20,017 nt of DNA from Leidyana gryllorum EB-2025a (lineage: Eukaryota > Apicomplexa): contig JBLWGC010000068.1 of NCBI GenBank assembly GCA_048772705.1, forward strand, positions 1-20,017. The letters run 5' to 3'. Shown in pieces: positions 12,886-19,369 of this stretch. The notes under the pieces are model-generated. The model did not search any database. It worked only from the letters and a program-made list of their open reading frames with translations, and was not told the origin of the DNA. Position 1 is the stretch's first letter, and each line of letters opens with the position of its first letter. The position numbers were made by a program, and so were the translations under genes.

Positions 12886-12958
12886 TTCCACTGCCGGGAC
12901 CGGAACCCGGATCGTGCGGGTGAAAGCCGCATATCCTAGCCACTTAGACTACAGTGGA
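12886..12958 (-). tRNA. tRNA-Glu(TTC), T-loop changed
   Basis: Acceptor and anticodon arm (CTTTCAC) are perfect. The T-loop is TTCCGGT rather than TTCAAGT, which alters the B box. Confidence 0.82.
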
Positions 12959-13128
12959 CGAGTGGTTGAGTTGGGGCTTCGGCCGAGAGCCGTACCGTCT
13001 TGGAAAACATGGTATGTTGGCGTGATCAAGTGAGTGGATCTCTGATACAGATTCGGACTTAGTAACCAATTCCATTTGTATTGATCGTGGAATATTGGGC
13101 CTTCCTCGGGTACGGGGCGAGCTTCCTT

Positions 13129-13191
13129 GCCGCCCCAACTCCGTCAGTAGAGCGCAAGACTTTTGAAGGGAGATCCGCGGGTTTGGGCGGC
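13129..13191 (+). pseudogene. tRNA-Lys-derived relic
   Basis: A 63-nt relic whose ends GCCGCCC and GGGCGGC could pair fully; it retains ACTTTTG near the anticodon but has no T-arm. It sits 134 bases before tRNA-Ser(CGA), as 2966 and 15281 do before theirs. Confidence 0.55.
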
Positions 13192-13262
13192 CCGAGCAGT
13201 CCTAGTAAAGCTCGCTGAACCGTATGTGAAGCCACTGGCCGCAAAATGCCAAGTTCGACAGC

Positions 13263-13344
13263 GGCAACTTGCCCGAGTGGTTAAGGGGGTAGACTCGAAA
13301 TCTACTGGGCCGGGCCCGCGCTGGTTCAAATCCAGCAGTTGTCG
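13263..13344 (+). tRNA. tRNA-Ser(CGA)
   Basis: The same Ser body as 3101, 82 nt, anticodon arm GTAGA-CTCGAAA-TCTAC (CGA), variable arm fully paired, T-arm GCTGG-TTCAAAT-CCAGC, discriminator G. Confidence 0.94.
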
Positions 13345-13408
13345 TGCGATGTGGTGGAAATGATGCAATTCCCAGCATCAAAAACTCATATGGGTCGAGA
13401 CAGGGAAT

Positions 13409-13480
13409 GCCTCCTTAGCTTAGGGGCAGAGCATTCGCTTTGTAAGCGAAAGGTCGCTGGTTCGATTCCGGCAGGAGGCT
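13409..13480 (+). tRNA. tRNA-Thr(TGT)
   Basis: A 72-nt Thr body with perfect acceptor GCCTCCT/AGGAGGC (two co-varying pairs compared with 910), anticodon arm TTCGC-TTTGTAA-GCGAA (TGT). The compensated acceptor changes argue for a working gene. Confidence 0.94.
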
Positions 13481-13521
13481 TCAGTCATTAGCCTAAACAT
13501 GGTTGCGATCCTCTGCCCGCA

Positions 13522-13562
13522 TTTCGGACGGCGGCTTGCACACAGCACTCGGCCATCTTGCC
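13522..13562 (-). pseudogene. tRNA-Leu relic
   Basis: GGCAAGATGGCCGAG followed by a deletion of most of the D-arm, then loop TGCAAGC. No T-arm. It holds the Leu place in front of Asp. Confidence 0.6.
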
Positions 13563-13656
13563 GGAGTGTTCTTGGCTCGCCGTTTCACCCATTTCCCGTC
13601 GGTGAAATCTCAAAATGCGAGGACTTCTGGGGTTGGAGGCCGGCGAGTTTACTAGC

Positions 13657-13728
13657 TCCGAGGTAGTATAGTGGTCAGTATTTCCGCCTGTCACGCGGCA
13701 TACCCTGGTTCGATTCCCGGTCTCGGAG
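13657..13728 (+). tRNA. tRNA-Asp(GTC), slightly damaged
   Basis: Loop CTGTCAC (GTC). Anticodon stem TCCGC/GCGGC and T-stem CCTGG/CCCGG each carry one mismatch, and the acceptor ends in a G-T. Confidence 0.78.
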
Positions 13729-13783
13729 CACAGATGGCTTCGCTGAAGATTCTCTCCTTTGGTTCTCGCTGAACGTCGCGAGC

Positions 13784-13857
13784 TACAGCCACCGAGGACC
13801 GAACTCGGGACCTTTTGGGTGTTGAGCAGACGTCGTAACCACTAAACCGTTGACTGC
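13784..13857 (-). pseudogene. tRNA-Val(AAC)-like pseudogene
   Basis: The acceptor GCAGTCA/TGGCTGT pairs; the loop TCAACAC would read AAC, but the anticodon stem TCTGC/CCAAA has collapsed and the T-loop is TTCGGTC. Confidence 0.7.
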
Positions 13858-13921
13858 ATGAATGGGCCCCGCAGCCCAAGAGGAGTGGCGAAGTTTTACG
13901 GAGCAGTGAGGACCAGTTCCA

Positions 13922-13963
13922 AGGTCGCGCCGGAAATCGAACCCAGGTCGGGAGATTCAGAGT
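13922..13963 (-). pseudogene. tRNA-Gln(CTG) 3' half, split by insertion
   Basis: 3' acceptor, T-arm and the CTG anticodon half of the Gln gene seen whole at 5448. It ends at the AGAGT target site of the LTR-like element; the 5' half continues at 14604. Confidence 0.85.
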
Positions 13964-14180
13964 TGTTGTGCTCCAGGGTGAGTGCCGACTGTCGAGTTCG
14001 TTCCCCCTTTTTTCCTTTTCTAAAAAGCATCTAAGTTGGACCTAACGCTACCTATGTGCTACGGCTAAGGTCTTGCCTCAAATGTCTTGGCGCGCGCGTG
14101 TACAGCCTTCACCTGCACACGTATGGACAAGACTTACCTTAAGCAGCCAGTCCCGTTGACAATGCCGTGAGAGTCAGGCT

Positions 14181-14253
14181 TGTCCGCGGGGAGACTCGAA
14201 CCACCGACCTTCAGAACATAAGTCCGTAGTCATTACCATTGTGCTATTGGCGC
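14181..14253 (-). pseudogene. tRNA-like module 1 in the element
   Basis: Minus strand: A-box-like TAGCACAATGGTAA, then GGACTTATG, then GGTCGG and a B-box GGTTCGAGTC, ending CGCGGAC. Acceptor strands do not pair well. It resembles tRNA-derived SINE heads more than any tRNA gene in this window. Confidence 0.55.
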
Positions 14254-14396
14254 AGTCGCCGAACATGACGTGGCACTGCAGACCAGTGTGCAGCTTAGAC
14301 GTGCGTGTACGAAGCTGTGGGGCCTTCTGGGGGCTCCCCCACCCGTCCTCCATCCTCGACCTGCCCTCACCCGTCACCTGGGGGTCTTGGCACAGT

Positions 14397-14470
14397 TGTC
14401 CGAGGTGGGATTCGATCCGCCGACCTGCGGGTCCCAAGTCCGAGTAGTTACCACTGCACTACTGGATCAC
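14397..14470 (-). pseudogene. tRNA-like module 2 in the element
   Basis: Minus strand: TAGTGCAGTGGTAAC, GGACTTGGG, GGTCGG, B-box-like GGATCGAATCC and end CTCGGACA, clearly related to module 1. A loop CTTGGGA could be read as TGG, but the stem is weak. Confidence 0.55.
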
Positions 14471-14520
14471 AATACTAAGGGCAGCCATGTGCCGGTCGAG
14501 GTGGCTAGCCAAGGGCGGAG

Positions 14521-14594
14521 TGCAGGGCCGTGGATTCGATCCTGCGACCTCCAGGTTGCGAGCACAAGACACTTCCCATTGCACTAACTGATAC
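14521..14594 (-). pseudogene. tRNA-like module 3 in the element
   Basis: Minus strand: TTAGTGCAATGGGAAG and, after a diverged middle, GGTCGC and GGATCGAATCC. The most diverged of the three; it reaches close to the right end of the element. Confidence 0.5.
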
Positions 14595-14603
14595 ACCACA
14601 ACA

Positions 14604-14637
14604 AGAGTCTCCAGTGCTAACCACTCACCACGCAACC
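14604..14637 (-). pseudogene. tRNA-Gln 5' half, split by insertion
   Basis: GGTTGCG acceptor, D-arm and the 5' side of the anticodon arm, ending at the second AGAGT. The downstream flank matches that of the whole gene at 5448. Confidence 0.85.
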
Positions 14638-14821
14638 GCTTCAGCCCATCCCAGAAGAGTCGTAGAACTATCCGGACTAGCCCTTTCTCAAATGAACACA
14701 CGCAACACGAGTCCCTCTACTGACCGCTGAAATAATTAACTGGCTCCTGTATATAGCGCCCAGCGTAGAGCGTTCTATTTGAGTCGGACAATCATTGAAG
14801 CACGCTCTCCGCGAATGCTAC

Positions 14822-14903
14822 CGACAAGGGTGAGATTTGAACTCACCCGGGTGAAACCCAACGGCTTAGCAGGCCGCCGCCTTAACCACTCGGCCACCTT
14901 GCG
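14822..14903 (-). tRNA. tRNA-Ser(GCT)
   Basis: An 82-nt class II tRNA with A box GGCCGAGTGG, anticodon arm CGGC-CTGCTAA-GCCG (GCT), a GC-rich variable arm, T-arm GTGAG-TTCAAAT-CTCAC, discriminator G. Acceptor CGCAAGG/CCTTGTC has a C-C first pair; the other six pair. Single copy. Confidence 0.87.
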
Positions 14904-15130
14904 GAGAGTGGAAGCGGCTACACATTCCATCGGGAATCCCGTGCGAATTGGTAGTGCCCCTTTTCGATGTCCGTATTTGCCTTTGGAATGACTGCTTGGC
15001 GGGGTGGACGAAGGTCGGAGTGGCCGGTTCAGTACCAATCATAAGGCGTTGCTGAACACATCAGTCGGCTCCTTCGGCTAGTGACTGTTCACCTCAACTC
15101 TGAAGCGGTCGCCTATTTCAAGCGGCCATA

Positions 15131-15180
15131 GGGTGAGCCTAATAAGTTCTGAGTCCCCGGTTGGAGTCCGGGCGTGACCA
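15131..15180 (+). pseudogene. tRNA-Ile 3' fragment
   Basis: The last 50 bases of the Ile(AAT) body (loop CTAATAA, end GCGTGACCA). Acceptor 5' strand and D-arm are missing. It lies at the left end of the direct duplication. Confidence 0.75.
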
Positions 15181-15280
15181 AGTGAGTGCATCTCTGATAC
15201 AGCTTCGCCCTGTACCCGAGGAAGGCCCAAGACTCAACGATCAATACGAATGGAATTTGTTACTAAGTCCGAGCTTCGTC

Positions 15281-15343
15281 GCCGCCCCAAGTCCGTCGGT
15301 AGAGCGCAAGACTTTTGATGGGAGACCGCAGGTTCGGGCAGCG
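15281..15343 (+). pseudogene. tRNA-Lys-derived relic
   Basis: Third copy of the relic at 2966 and 13129, with GCCGCCCC start, ACTTTTGATGGGAG centre and GGTTCGGGCAGC end, 133 bases before Ser. Confidence 0.55.
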
Positions 15344-15413
15344 CGAGAAGTCCGAGTCAAGCTTGTTGAACCGTATGTGAAGCCACTGGCTGCAAAATGC
15401 CAAGCTCGACAGC

Positions 15414-15494
15414 GGCAACTTGCCCGAGTGGTTAAGGGGTAGACTAGAAAGCTACTGGGCCTGGCCCGCGCTGCTTCAAATCCAGCAGTTGTCG
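15414..15494 (+). pseudogene. tRNA-Ser(AGA), decayed copy
   Basis: Duplicate of 3101. The loop CTAGAAA (AGA) is kept, but the anticodon stem has an A-G pair, one G is lost from the D-loop run, and the B box reads GCTTCAAATCC with a C-C pair closing the T-loop. Confidence 0.7.
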
Positions 15495-15570
15495 TGCGAT
15501 GTGGTTGGAGGGGTAAACACCAACTCACGCATGAATTTCTGGAATGATGGAAAAACAACCATGTGTCCTC

Positions 15571-15641
15571 TGCATCTGCCGGGAATCGAACCCGGGTCGT
15601 CTCGATGGTAACGAGGCATTCTACCACTAGACCACAGATGC
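15571..15641 (-). tRNA. tRNA-Gly with ACC anticodon
   Basis: A 71-nt Gly body with perfect acceptor GCATCTG/CAGATGC and T-arm. The loop TTACCAT reads ACC, a Gly anticodon almost absent from eukaryotes, which normally use GCC. The outer anticodon pair is C-A. Derivation from GCC by G34 to A is likely. Confidence 0.8.
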
Positions 15642-15696
15642 GTGACACCTCCATTCCTGACCACAAAGTAATGAGTCTGGAGCGGGGGATGGTTTT

Positions 15697-15766
15697 GGGC
15701 CTATGGCGCAACGTAGCGCGTCTGACTCCAGATCAGAAGGTTGGGTTTTCGAATCACTCTGGGCTC
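15697..15766 (+). tRNA. tRNA-Trp(CCA)
   Basis: A 70-nt gene with acceptor GGGCCTA/TGGGCTC (two wobbles), discriminator A, anticodon arm TCTGA-CTCCAGA-TCAGA (CCA). The T-stem GGGTT/CACTC has one mismatch. TTTTT begins about 13 bases downstream. Better than the copy at 3389. Confidence 0.87.
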
Positions 15767-15803
15767 AATCAGACTATTTGTTTTTCCCGTGTGAGGCGCA
15801 ACC

Positions 15804-15883
15804 TGAAAAGAGTGGGATTTGGACCCACGTCCTCTCGGAGTGCGACTTGCATACAGCGCCTTAGACCCCTCAGCCATCTTACC
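15804..15883 (-). pseudogene. tRNA-Leu-derived pseudogene
   Basis: Apparently identical to 3491-3570 over 80 bases, including G33 and the mismatched stems, so it was a pseudogene before the duplication. Confidence 0.75.
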
Positions 15884-16094
15884 AGCTCGGTTTCTGTCCC
15901 GCCACTTCAAGCGTTTCCTGTCTGTTTGAAGCTAGAGAATGGAAAGGCTGGGCTCTAAGGTTGTGGGGTCACGCGCCTCCGACATGGTATCAAAGAGTAG
16001 TCCCGCCTGCCACGGGAACGACCTGTGGGCACCAGCTGTGGGAGCGGAGCCACTTCAAATGTCAGGCTATCGGGTTTTGTGTCCTTGCATTCCT

Positions 16095-16167
16095 GCCGCC
16101 CTAGCTCAGTCGGTAGAGCGCAAGACTTTTAATCTTGCAGTTGCGGGTTCGAGCCCCGCGGGCGGTG
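16095..16167 (+). tRNA. tRNA-Lys(TTT)
   Basis: A 73-nt gene with the same body as Lys(CTT) but loop CTTTTAA (TTT). The T-arm pairs. The only intact TTT gene here; its duplicate at 4387 has CTT. Confidence 0.93.
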
Positions 16168-16227
16168 CAAATCAAAGTCTCTGGGAGTAGGAATGGAACC
16201 GTTGCCTACAAGCACACTCTGCTGGAT

Positions 16228-16300
16228 TTCCACTGCCGGGACTTGAACCCGGATCGCGCGGGTGAAAACCGCATATCCTAGCCACTTAGACTACAGTGGA
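16228..16300 (-). tRNA. tRNA-Glu(TTC)
   Basis: A 73-nt gene with perfect acceptor and T-arm; loop TTTTCAC gives TTC, with T32 in place of C. Converges on Lys(TTT). Confidence 0.92.
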
Positions 16301-16381
16301 CAACTTCCTCAGCTGCAGCTTTGGACGAAAGCCGTACCATCTTGAGATGAGATGGAGCGTCGGGTCAACCGACAAGCAACG

Positions 16382-16453
16382 GGGCTGTTATCGGAATCGA
16401 ACCCAGGACTTCTTCCACCCGAAGGAAAAATCATACCACTACACCAAACAGCC
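16382..16453 (-). tRNA. tRNA-Pro(CGG), T-stem damaged
   Basis: 72 nt, acceptor GGCTGTT/AACAGCC perfect, loop TTCGGGT (CGG). The T-stem CTGGG/CCGAT has two mismatches though the TTCGATT loop is kept. Confidence 0.72.
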
Positions 16454-16553
16454 GCCTGTCGGTCGTGCAACCCGCTGAGGACAGTTGAGATAGTGGTCAC
16501 CACATACGGCCGCGGTAAGTGCTTATTTTCACCGCATGTCCTGACTACCTACC

Positions 16554-16626
16554 GCCTCGGTAGCTCAGTTGGGAGAGCGCCAGACTGAAGATCTGGAAGT
16601 CCCGTGTTCGATCCACGGCCGAGGCA
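16554..16626 (+). tRNA. tRNA-Phe(GAA)
   Basis: A 73-nt gene with perfect acceptor GCCTCGG/CCGAGGC, discriminator A, anticodon arm CCAGA-CTGAAGA-TCTGG (GAA), T-arm CCGTG-TTCGATC-CACGG. All stems are perfect. Single copy, outside the duplicated modules. Confidence 0.97.
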
Positions 16627-16654
16627 GAGAGGCTGTGACATTTGGTGTCATCCC

Positions 16655-16696
16655 TCGCACCCGTGCGAGCGTTTTGCCCCTCAGCTAACCAGGCAA
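16655..16696 (-). pseudogene. tRNA-Thr 5' relic
   Basis: Minus strand GCCTGGTTAGCTGAGGGGCA resembles the Thr acceptor and A box. The right flank (CCCTGTCTCGATC...) matches that of the Thr at 2457. Confidence 0.45.
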
Positions 16697-16732
16697 GCCC
16701 TGTCTCGATCACATGAGGGTCTGGCTGAGGCC

Positions 16733-16788
16733 GGCTGGGATATGCGGCTCTCACTCGCACGGTCCGGGTTCAAGTCCCGGCAGTGGAA
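16733..16788 (+). pseudogene. tRNA-Glu(CTC), 5' truncated
   Basis: It starts in the D-arm (GGCTGGGATATGCGG), then loop CTCTCAC, an intact T-arm and the CAGTGGA end. Acceptor 5' strand is absent. Confidence 0.75.
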
Positions 16789-16864
16789 GTCCTCGGACTA
16801 TCCGATCACAGTCCTTCAGTAAGCTCCCTCAATGAGAACAGATGCGTAATTTCTTGCTTGGACT

Positions 16865-16916
16865 GCCGTCTTAAGTTAGGGGCAGAGCGTCGCCGGCTCG
16901 ATTCCGACAGAAGGCT
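16865..16916 (+). pseudogene. tRNA-Thr lacking its anticodon arm
   Basis: 52 nt: acceptor and D-arm are joined straight to the T-arm (GGGGCAGAGCGTCGCCGG), a deletion of about 20 bases. Confidence 0.75.
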
Positions 16917-17060
16917 TCAGTCATAGCCTAAACATGGTTGCGATCCTCCGCCCGCATTGTGGATGGTCGTGGCATCGGATCTTTTGCGGTTCATTTCTAT
17001 CCCACCGCAAGCTTGGGCGTTATTTCCCCCACGTACCTCAGCTTACTCCCCCCGCCGACC

Positions 17061-17133
17061 GGCACCATAGCCTGATGGATATGGTATCCTTTTAGCGAAG
17101 TGGGGGTGCTGTGCTCGAGTTCCAGTGACGCCT
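17061..17133 (+). pseudogene. tRNA-Arg-derived pseudogene
   Basis: 73 nt aligned with Arg(ACG) at 10193 (GGCACCA start, CCTGATGGATATGG, TGACGCC end). The anticodon arm no longer pairs and no Arg anticodon is readable. Confidence 0.6.
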
Positions 17134-17198
17134 GCCCCAGTCCGGCGGTCCGGTGGGCAGAAGGCGATGCTGGAGTAATCCACTACGATCGCCTTGAC

Positions 17199-17259
17199 CT
17201 ACTCGAACTTGGAGCGTGTGGGTGAGAGCCGCATACCTGGCCACTTAGACTGTAGTGGA
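17199..17259 (-). pseudogene. tRNA-Glu(CTC), 3' part lost
   Basis: TCCACTA start, D-arm and loop CTCTCAC are recognisable; the T-arm reads CCAAGTTCGAGTAGG and no 3' acceptor strand follows. Confidence 0.65.
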
Positions 17260-17340
17260 CAAGATCCGGGAAGTGGAGCCTCGGTGGAGAGCTGTACCGT
17301 CTTAAAAAAGGTGGAGTGTCGGGTCGATCGAGAGCAAAAC

Positions 17341-17366
17341 GGGCTGGTTCTGGGAATCGAACTCAG
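17341..17366 (-). pseudogene. tRNA-Pro 3' fragment
   Basis: T-arm and 3' acceptor only (GTTCGATTCCCAG, then AACCAGCCC), cut at a junction with the flank of the next Arg gene. Confidence 0.55.
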
Positions 17367-17380
17367 CGCAGCCTGTCCAT

Positions 17381-17452
17381 GGTGCGGTGGCCTAATGGAT
17401 GGGGCATCTGGCCGCGGAACGGGAGTTGTGGGTTCGAGTCCCATCCGCATCA
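17381..17452 (+). pseudogene. tRNA-Arg, anticodon arm altered
   Basis: Acceptor GGTGCGG/CCGCATC, A box and T-arm are intact, but the anticodon region (ATCTGGCCGCGGAACGGG) is one base short and weakly paired. CGC, GCG or CCG could be read depending on register. Confidence 0.65.
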
Positions 17453-17595
17453 TAGATTCTGACATCTCACTCGCGGACATGATGAAGGAAGCGGAAACGC
17501 TGGCTGTTGAACTTTTTCACAACGGTTTGGGGGAGGTTCTGAGATCGAAGACTTCTTTCACCCCACGAGTACCGAGATGACCGAAGCCTCTCCAT

Positions 17596-17668
17596 GGTGC
17601 GGTGGCCTACTGGATAGGGCATCGGTCTTCGGAACCGGGAGTTGTGGGTCCGAGGCCCATCCGGATCA
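17596..17668 (+). tRNA. tRNA-Arg(TCG), weakened
   Basis: Anticodon arm TCGGT-CTTCGGA-ACCGG (TCG) is perfect. The acceptor has a G-G mismatch, and the T-loop TCCGAGG changes the B box. Possibly a pseudogene. Confidence 0.68.
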
Positions 17669-17754
17669 TAGCCTCTCACTCGGAAGACGTTCCGTTTCGA
17701 CCGAGGCAAGCTTGCTAGCTGTATGAGAGCCGCTGCCCCGCATGTCGAGTTGAA

Positions 17755-17816
17755 GTGCTAGTGGTATCAGTTTCCTTCGTCTGTGGAAGTGCTCGATTCG
17801 ATCCCCGAACAGTCCG
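17755..17816 (+). pseudogene. tRNA-Pro relic
   Basis: CTAGTGGTATCAG, then CCTTCGTCTGTGGAAG and ATTCGATCCCCGAACAG: a decayed Pro body, flanked as at 1277. Confidence 0.5.
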
Positions 17817-17888
17817 TTTTTGAGTAGGTTGCAGACCGGAAGCAGAAATTGCCCGAGTCTCTCGGGGTGCTGCAGATCTTTCGCAATT

Positions 17889-17959
17889 GCACTTGTGGTC
17901 TAAGGGTAAGATGCGACCCTTCCAAGGTCGTAACCTGGGTTCGAGTCCCGGCAGGTGCA
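17889..17959 (+). tRNA. tRNA-Gly(TCC)
   Basis: A 71-nt gene with acceptor GCACTTG/CAGGTGC, discriminator A, anticodon arm CGACC-CTTCCAA-GGTCG (TCC), T-arm CTGGG-TTCGAGT-CCCGG. Single copy. Confidence 0.94.
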
Positions 17960-18026
17960 GCCGTATGTAGCTCGACCGACCTGTCTATCGGTGAAGAGAG
18001 GGGACGACTCAATACAATACAACGGT

Positions 18027-18106
18027 TGACAAGAGTGGGATTCGAACCCACGCCCTTTCGGACTGCGGCCTTAACACAGCGCCTTAGACCACTCGGCCAT
18101 CTTGCC
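18027..18106 (-). tRNA. tRNA-Leu(AAG)
   Basis: An 80-nt gene, intact in all arms, loop TTAAGGC (AAG), A box GGCCGAGTGG. The cleanest Leu(AAG) copy. Confidence 0.95.
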
Positions 18107-18247
18107 GGAGCGCCCTTGGCTCGCCACTTTACACGCTTTCTGTCTGTGAAGTTTCGAGAAGGGAGGACTTTTGGGGTTGAAGGCCGGAGTATGGAATGGA
18201 ACAGGAGCCTCAGACGAATTACGTTGTAAGAAGTCCACTCCTCAACT

Positions 18248-18329
18248 CCCGGTGGGACGGCATTTACCCGTCGAATATCTGATGCCACCACTACAATCAG
18301 ATGCGTTGCCATCTAAGCAACTCAGGCCG
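18248..18329 (-). pseudogene. tRNA-Tyr(GTA)-derived, intron kept
   Basis: TCTGA-TTGTAG, a 7-base insert TGGTGGC (18284-18290), A-TCAGA: the Tyr anticodon arm with the same intron position as 18492. The acceptor strands and T-arm do not pair, and the D-arm is replaced by a GTTGC/GCAAC hairpin. Confidence 0.7.
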
Positions 18330-18364
18330 TGAGAGTACTTCGGGGCGGTACACCGCAGGTCGTG

Positions 18365-18410
18365 CAATCTTACCGGAACTCGAGTCTGGCACCTTCGACC
18401 ACCCCGAAAT
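18365..18410 (-). pseudogene. tRNA-Leu relic, CGA loop
   Basis: Mirror of 10760-10800 with CCAGA-CTCGAGT-TCCGG and no T-arm. Confidence 0.45.
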
Positions 18411-18491
18411 CCGTGCCGTTCTTCTGAGCTTGAGAGCGCCACTGTTGAGGGTCTGAGGTTGAGCCTTTCGAACCCCGCACCAGTTGGACGG

Positions 18492-18571
18492 CCGGGGGTA
18501 GCTCAGTTGGTGGAGCATCTGACTGTAGTGCTGGCATCAGATAGTCGGCGGTCCGATTCCGTCGCACCGGA
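18492..18571 (+). tRNA. tRNA-Tyr(GTA) with 7-base intron
   Basis: An 80-nt gene. C1:G72 is the eukaryotic Tyr identity pair. Anticodon stem TCTGA (18518-18522) and TCAGA (18537-18541) enclose CTGTAG, then TGCTGGC (18529-18535), then A: anticodon GTA and a 7-base intron at the canonical 37/38 site. The T-arm GGCGG-TCCGATT-CCGTC pairs with one wobble. Acceptor CCGGGGG/GCACCGG has two mismatches, and T-loop T55 is C, so activity is uncertain. Confidence 0.82.
18529..18535 (+). other. tRNA-Tyr intron
   Basis: TGCTGGC between nucleotides 37 and 38. Its removal restores a 7-base anticodon loop CTGTAGA. The sister copy has TGGTGGC at 18284-18290. Confidence 0.75.
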
Positions 18572-18665
18572 AGTAGAGGGGTGATCGGCAAACTACTACT
18601 CAACCTGATGGACAGCGTTGATAGGCCAACTAGACTACTCCGGCGAGGGTTCCATCTATCTAGTT

Positions 18666-18737
18666 CGGATGAGCTGAGAATCGATCCCAGAACCTTTCGT
18701 ACACTAAGCACCGTTTCATCATCTGGGCTAGCCTCCC
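18666..18737 (-). pseudogene. tRNA-Ala-derived pseudogene
   Basis: Keeps CTAGCCCAGATG and the T-arm CTGGG-ATCGATT-CTCAG of the Ala body. The anticodon arm (GTGCTTAGTGTACG) and acceptor are broken. Confidence 0.6.
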
Positions 18738-18826
18738 TCTGTGCCTACCTCATGGCATTGAGTGATACTTCACATAGTGAGACGAGTCTCTCGACTGTAC
18801 CCAGCGGGTTGAACCACCAGCTAGGC

Positions 18827-18898
18827 GGCGGTTTGGTCTAGAGGTATGATTCTTCCTTCGGGTGGAAGAAGTCCTGGGTTCGATTCCCAGAACAGCCC
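18827..18898 (+). tRNA. tRNA-Pro(CGG)
   Basis: A 72-nt gene with anticodon arm CTTCC-TTCGGGT-GGAAG (CGG) and T-arm CTGGG-TTCGATT-CCCAG. One G-A mismatch in the acceptor (GGCGGTT/AACAGCC). The best Pro copy in the window. Confidence 0.9.
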
Positions 18899-18956
18899 GT
18901 CTGATAGTTGTTGACGCAACACGGCACTCAACAGGCTGCAACCCGGCCATTCGCCC

Positions 18957-19029
18957 AGACGCTACTGGGACTCGAACCCAGAATCCCCGGTTCCGTAGAC
19001 CGATGCCATATCCATTAGGCCCTAGCGCC
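18957..19029 (-). tRNA. tRNA-Arg(ACG)
   Basis: Mirror of 10193-10265: acceptor GGCGCTA/TAGCGTC, loop CTACGGA (ACG), intact T-arm. One T-to-G change just before the A box. Confidence 0.92.
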
Positions 19030-19151
19030 GACTAGCGGAGCCGTCAAATGGAAGTGTGTAGCGATCAAGACAGGACATGGGCAGCGACGCCCGATGGTGG
19101 GTCTGGACAGACTTCACCCACATCTCCCATTCAAAACATCGGGGACATACT

Positions 19152-19205
19152 ATCCAAGCCAGGATTCGGGCCTGGGTATGCACGGCCACAACTTGCTGAG
19201 GCTGG
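19152..19205 (-). pseudogene. tRNA-His(GTG) relic
   Basis: Mirror of 10020-10091: loop TTGTGGC and the CCAGG/CCTGG T-arm, with less of the 5' half. Confidence 0.55.
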
Positions 19206-19262
19206 TGGGTACCAAAGCTACTTTAGTTGTCAGGCTGTCGGGCTTTGTGTCCTTGCTTTGTT

Positions 19263-19335
19263 GCCGCCCTAGCTCAGTCGGTAGAGCGCAAGACTCTTAA
19301 TCTTGCAGTCGCGGGTTCGAGCCCCGCGGGCGGTG
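19263..19335 (+). tRNA. tRNA-Lys(CTT)
   Basis: The same intact 73-nt sequence as 4387-4459, loop CTCTTAA. Converges on tRNA-Glu 35 bases away. Confidence 0.95.
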
Positions 19336-19369
19336 TGGATCTGTTGCCTGCAAGCACACTCAGCTGGGT

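Larger units (their letters stand above)
13964..14603. mobile_element. Solo-LTR-like element inside tRNA-Gln (fossil)
   Basis: A 640-base insertion with exact inverted ends TGTTGTG...CACAACA and a duplicated target AGAGT (13959-13963 and 14604-14608). The intact Gln gene at 5448 has one AGAGT, the empty site. The ends resemble those of the 3678 LTR, but the body shares no clear similarity. It contains no protein gene but three tRNA-like modules on the minus strand. LTR origin is inferred from TG...CA ends and the 5-base duplication. Confidence 0.75.
15414..16300. repeat. Direct segmental duplication, copy 2 (copy 1 at 3101-4592)
   Basis: Same gene order as copy 1 and no LTR; the single GTATC target lies near 15986. 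Useful for dating: several genes differ between copies (Gly anticodon, Trp D-arm, Lys CTT versus TTT, Glu CCC versus TTC). Confidence 0.9.

Noticed and set aside
13015-13028. Remnant of a tRNA-Ile end (GGCGTGATCAAG)
   Set aside because: The flank matches that of Ile at 2792, but too few gene bases remain to call a feature.
17767-18312. Minus-strand frame of 181 codons
   Set aside because: It spans tRNA-Gly(TCC), Leu(AAG) and the Tyr pseudogene and has no protein-like features.
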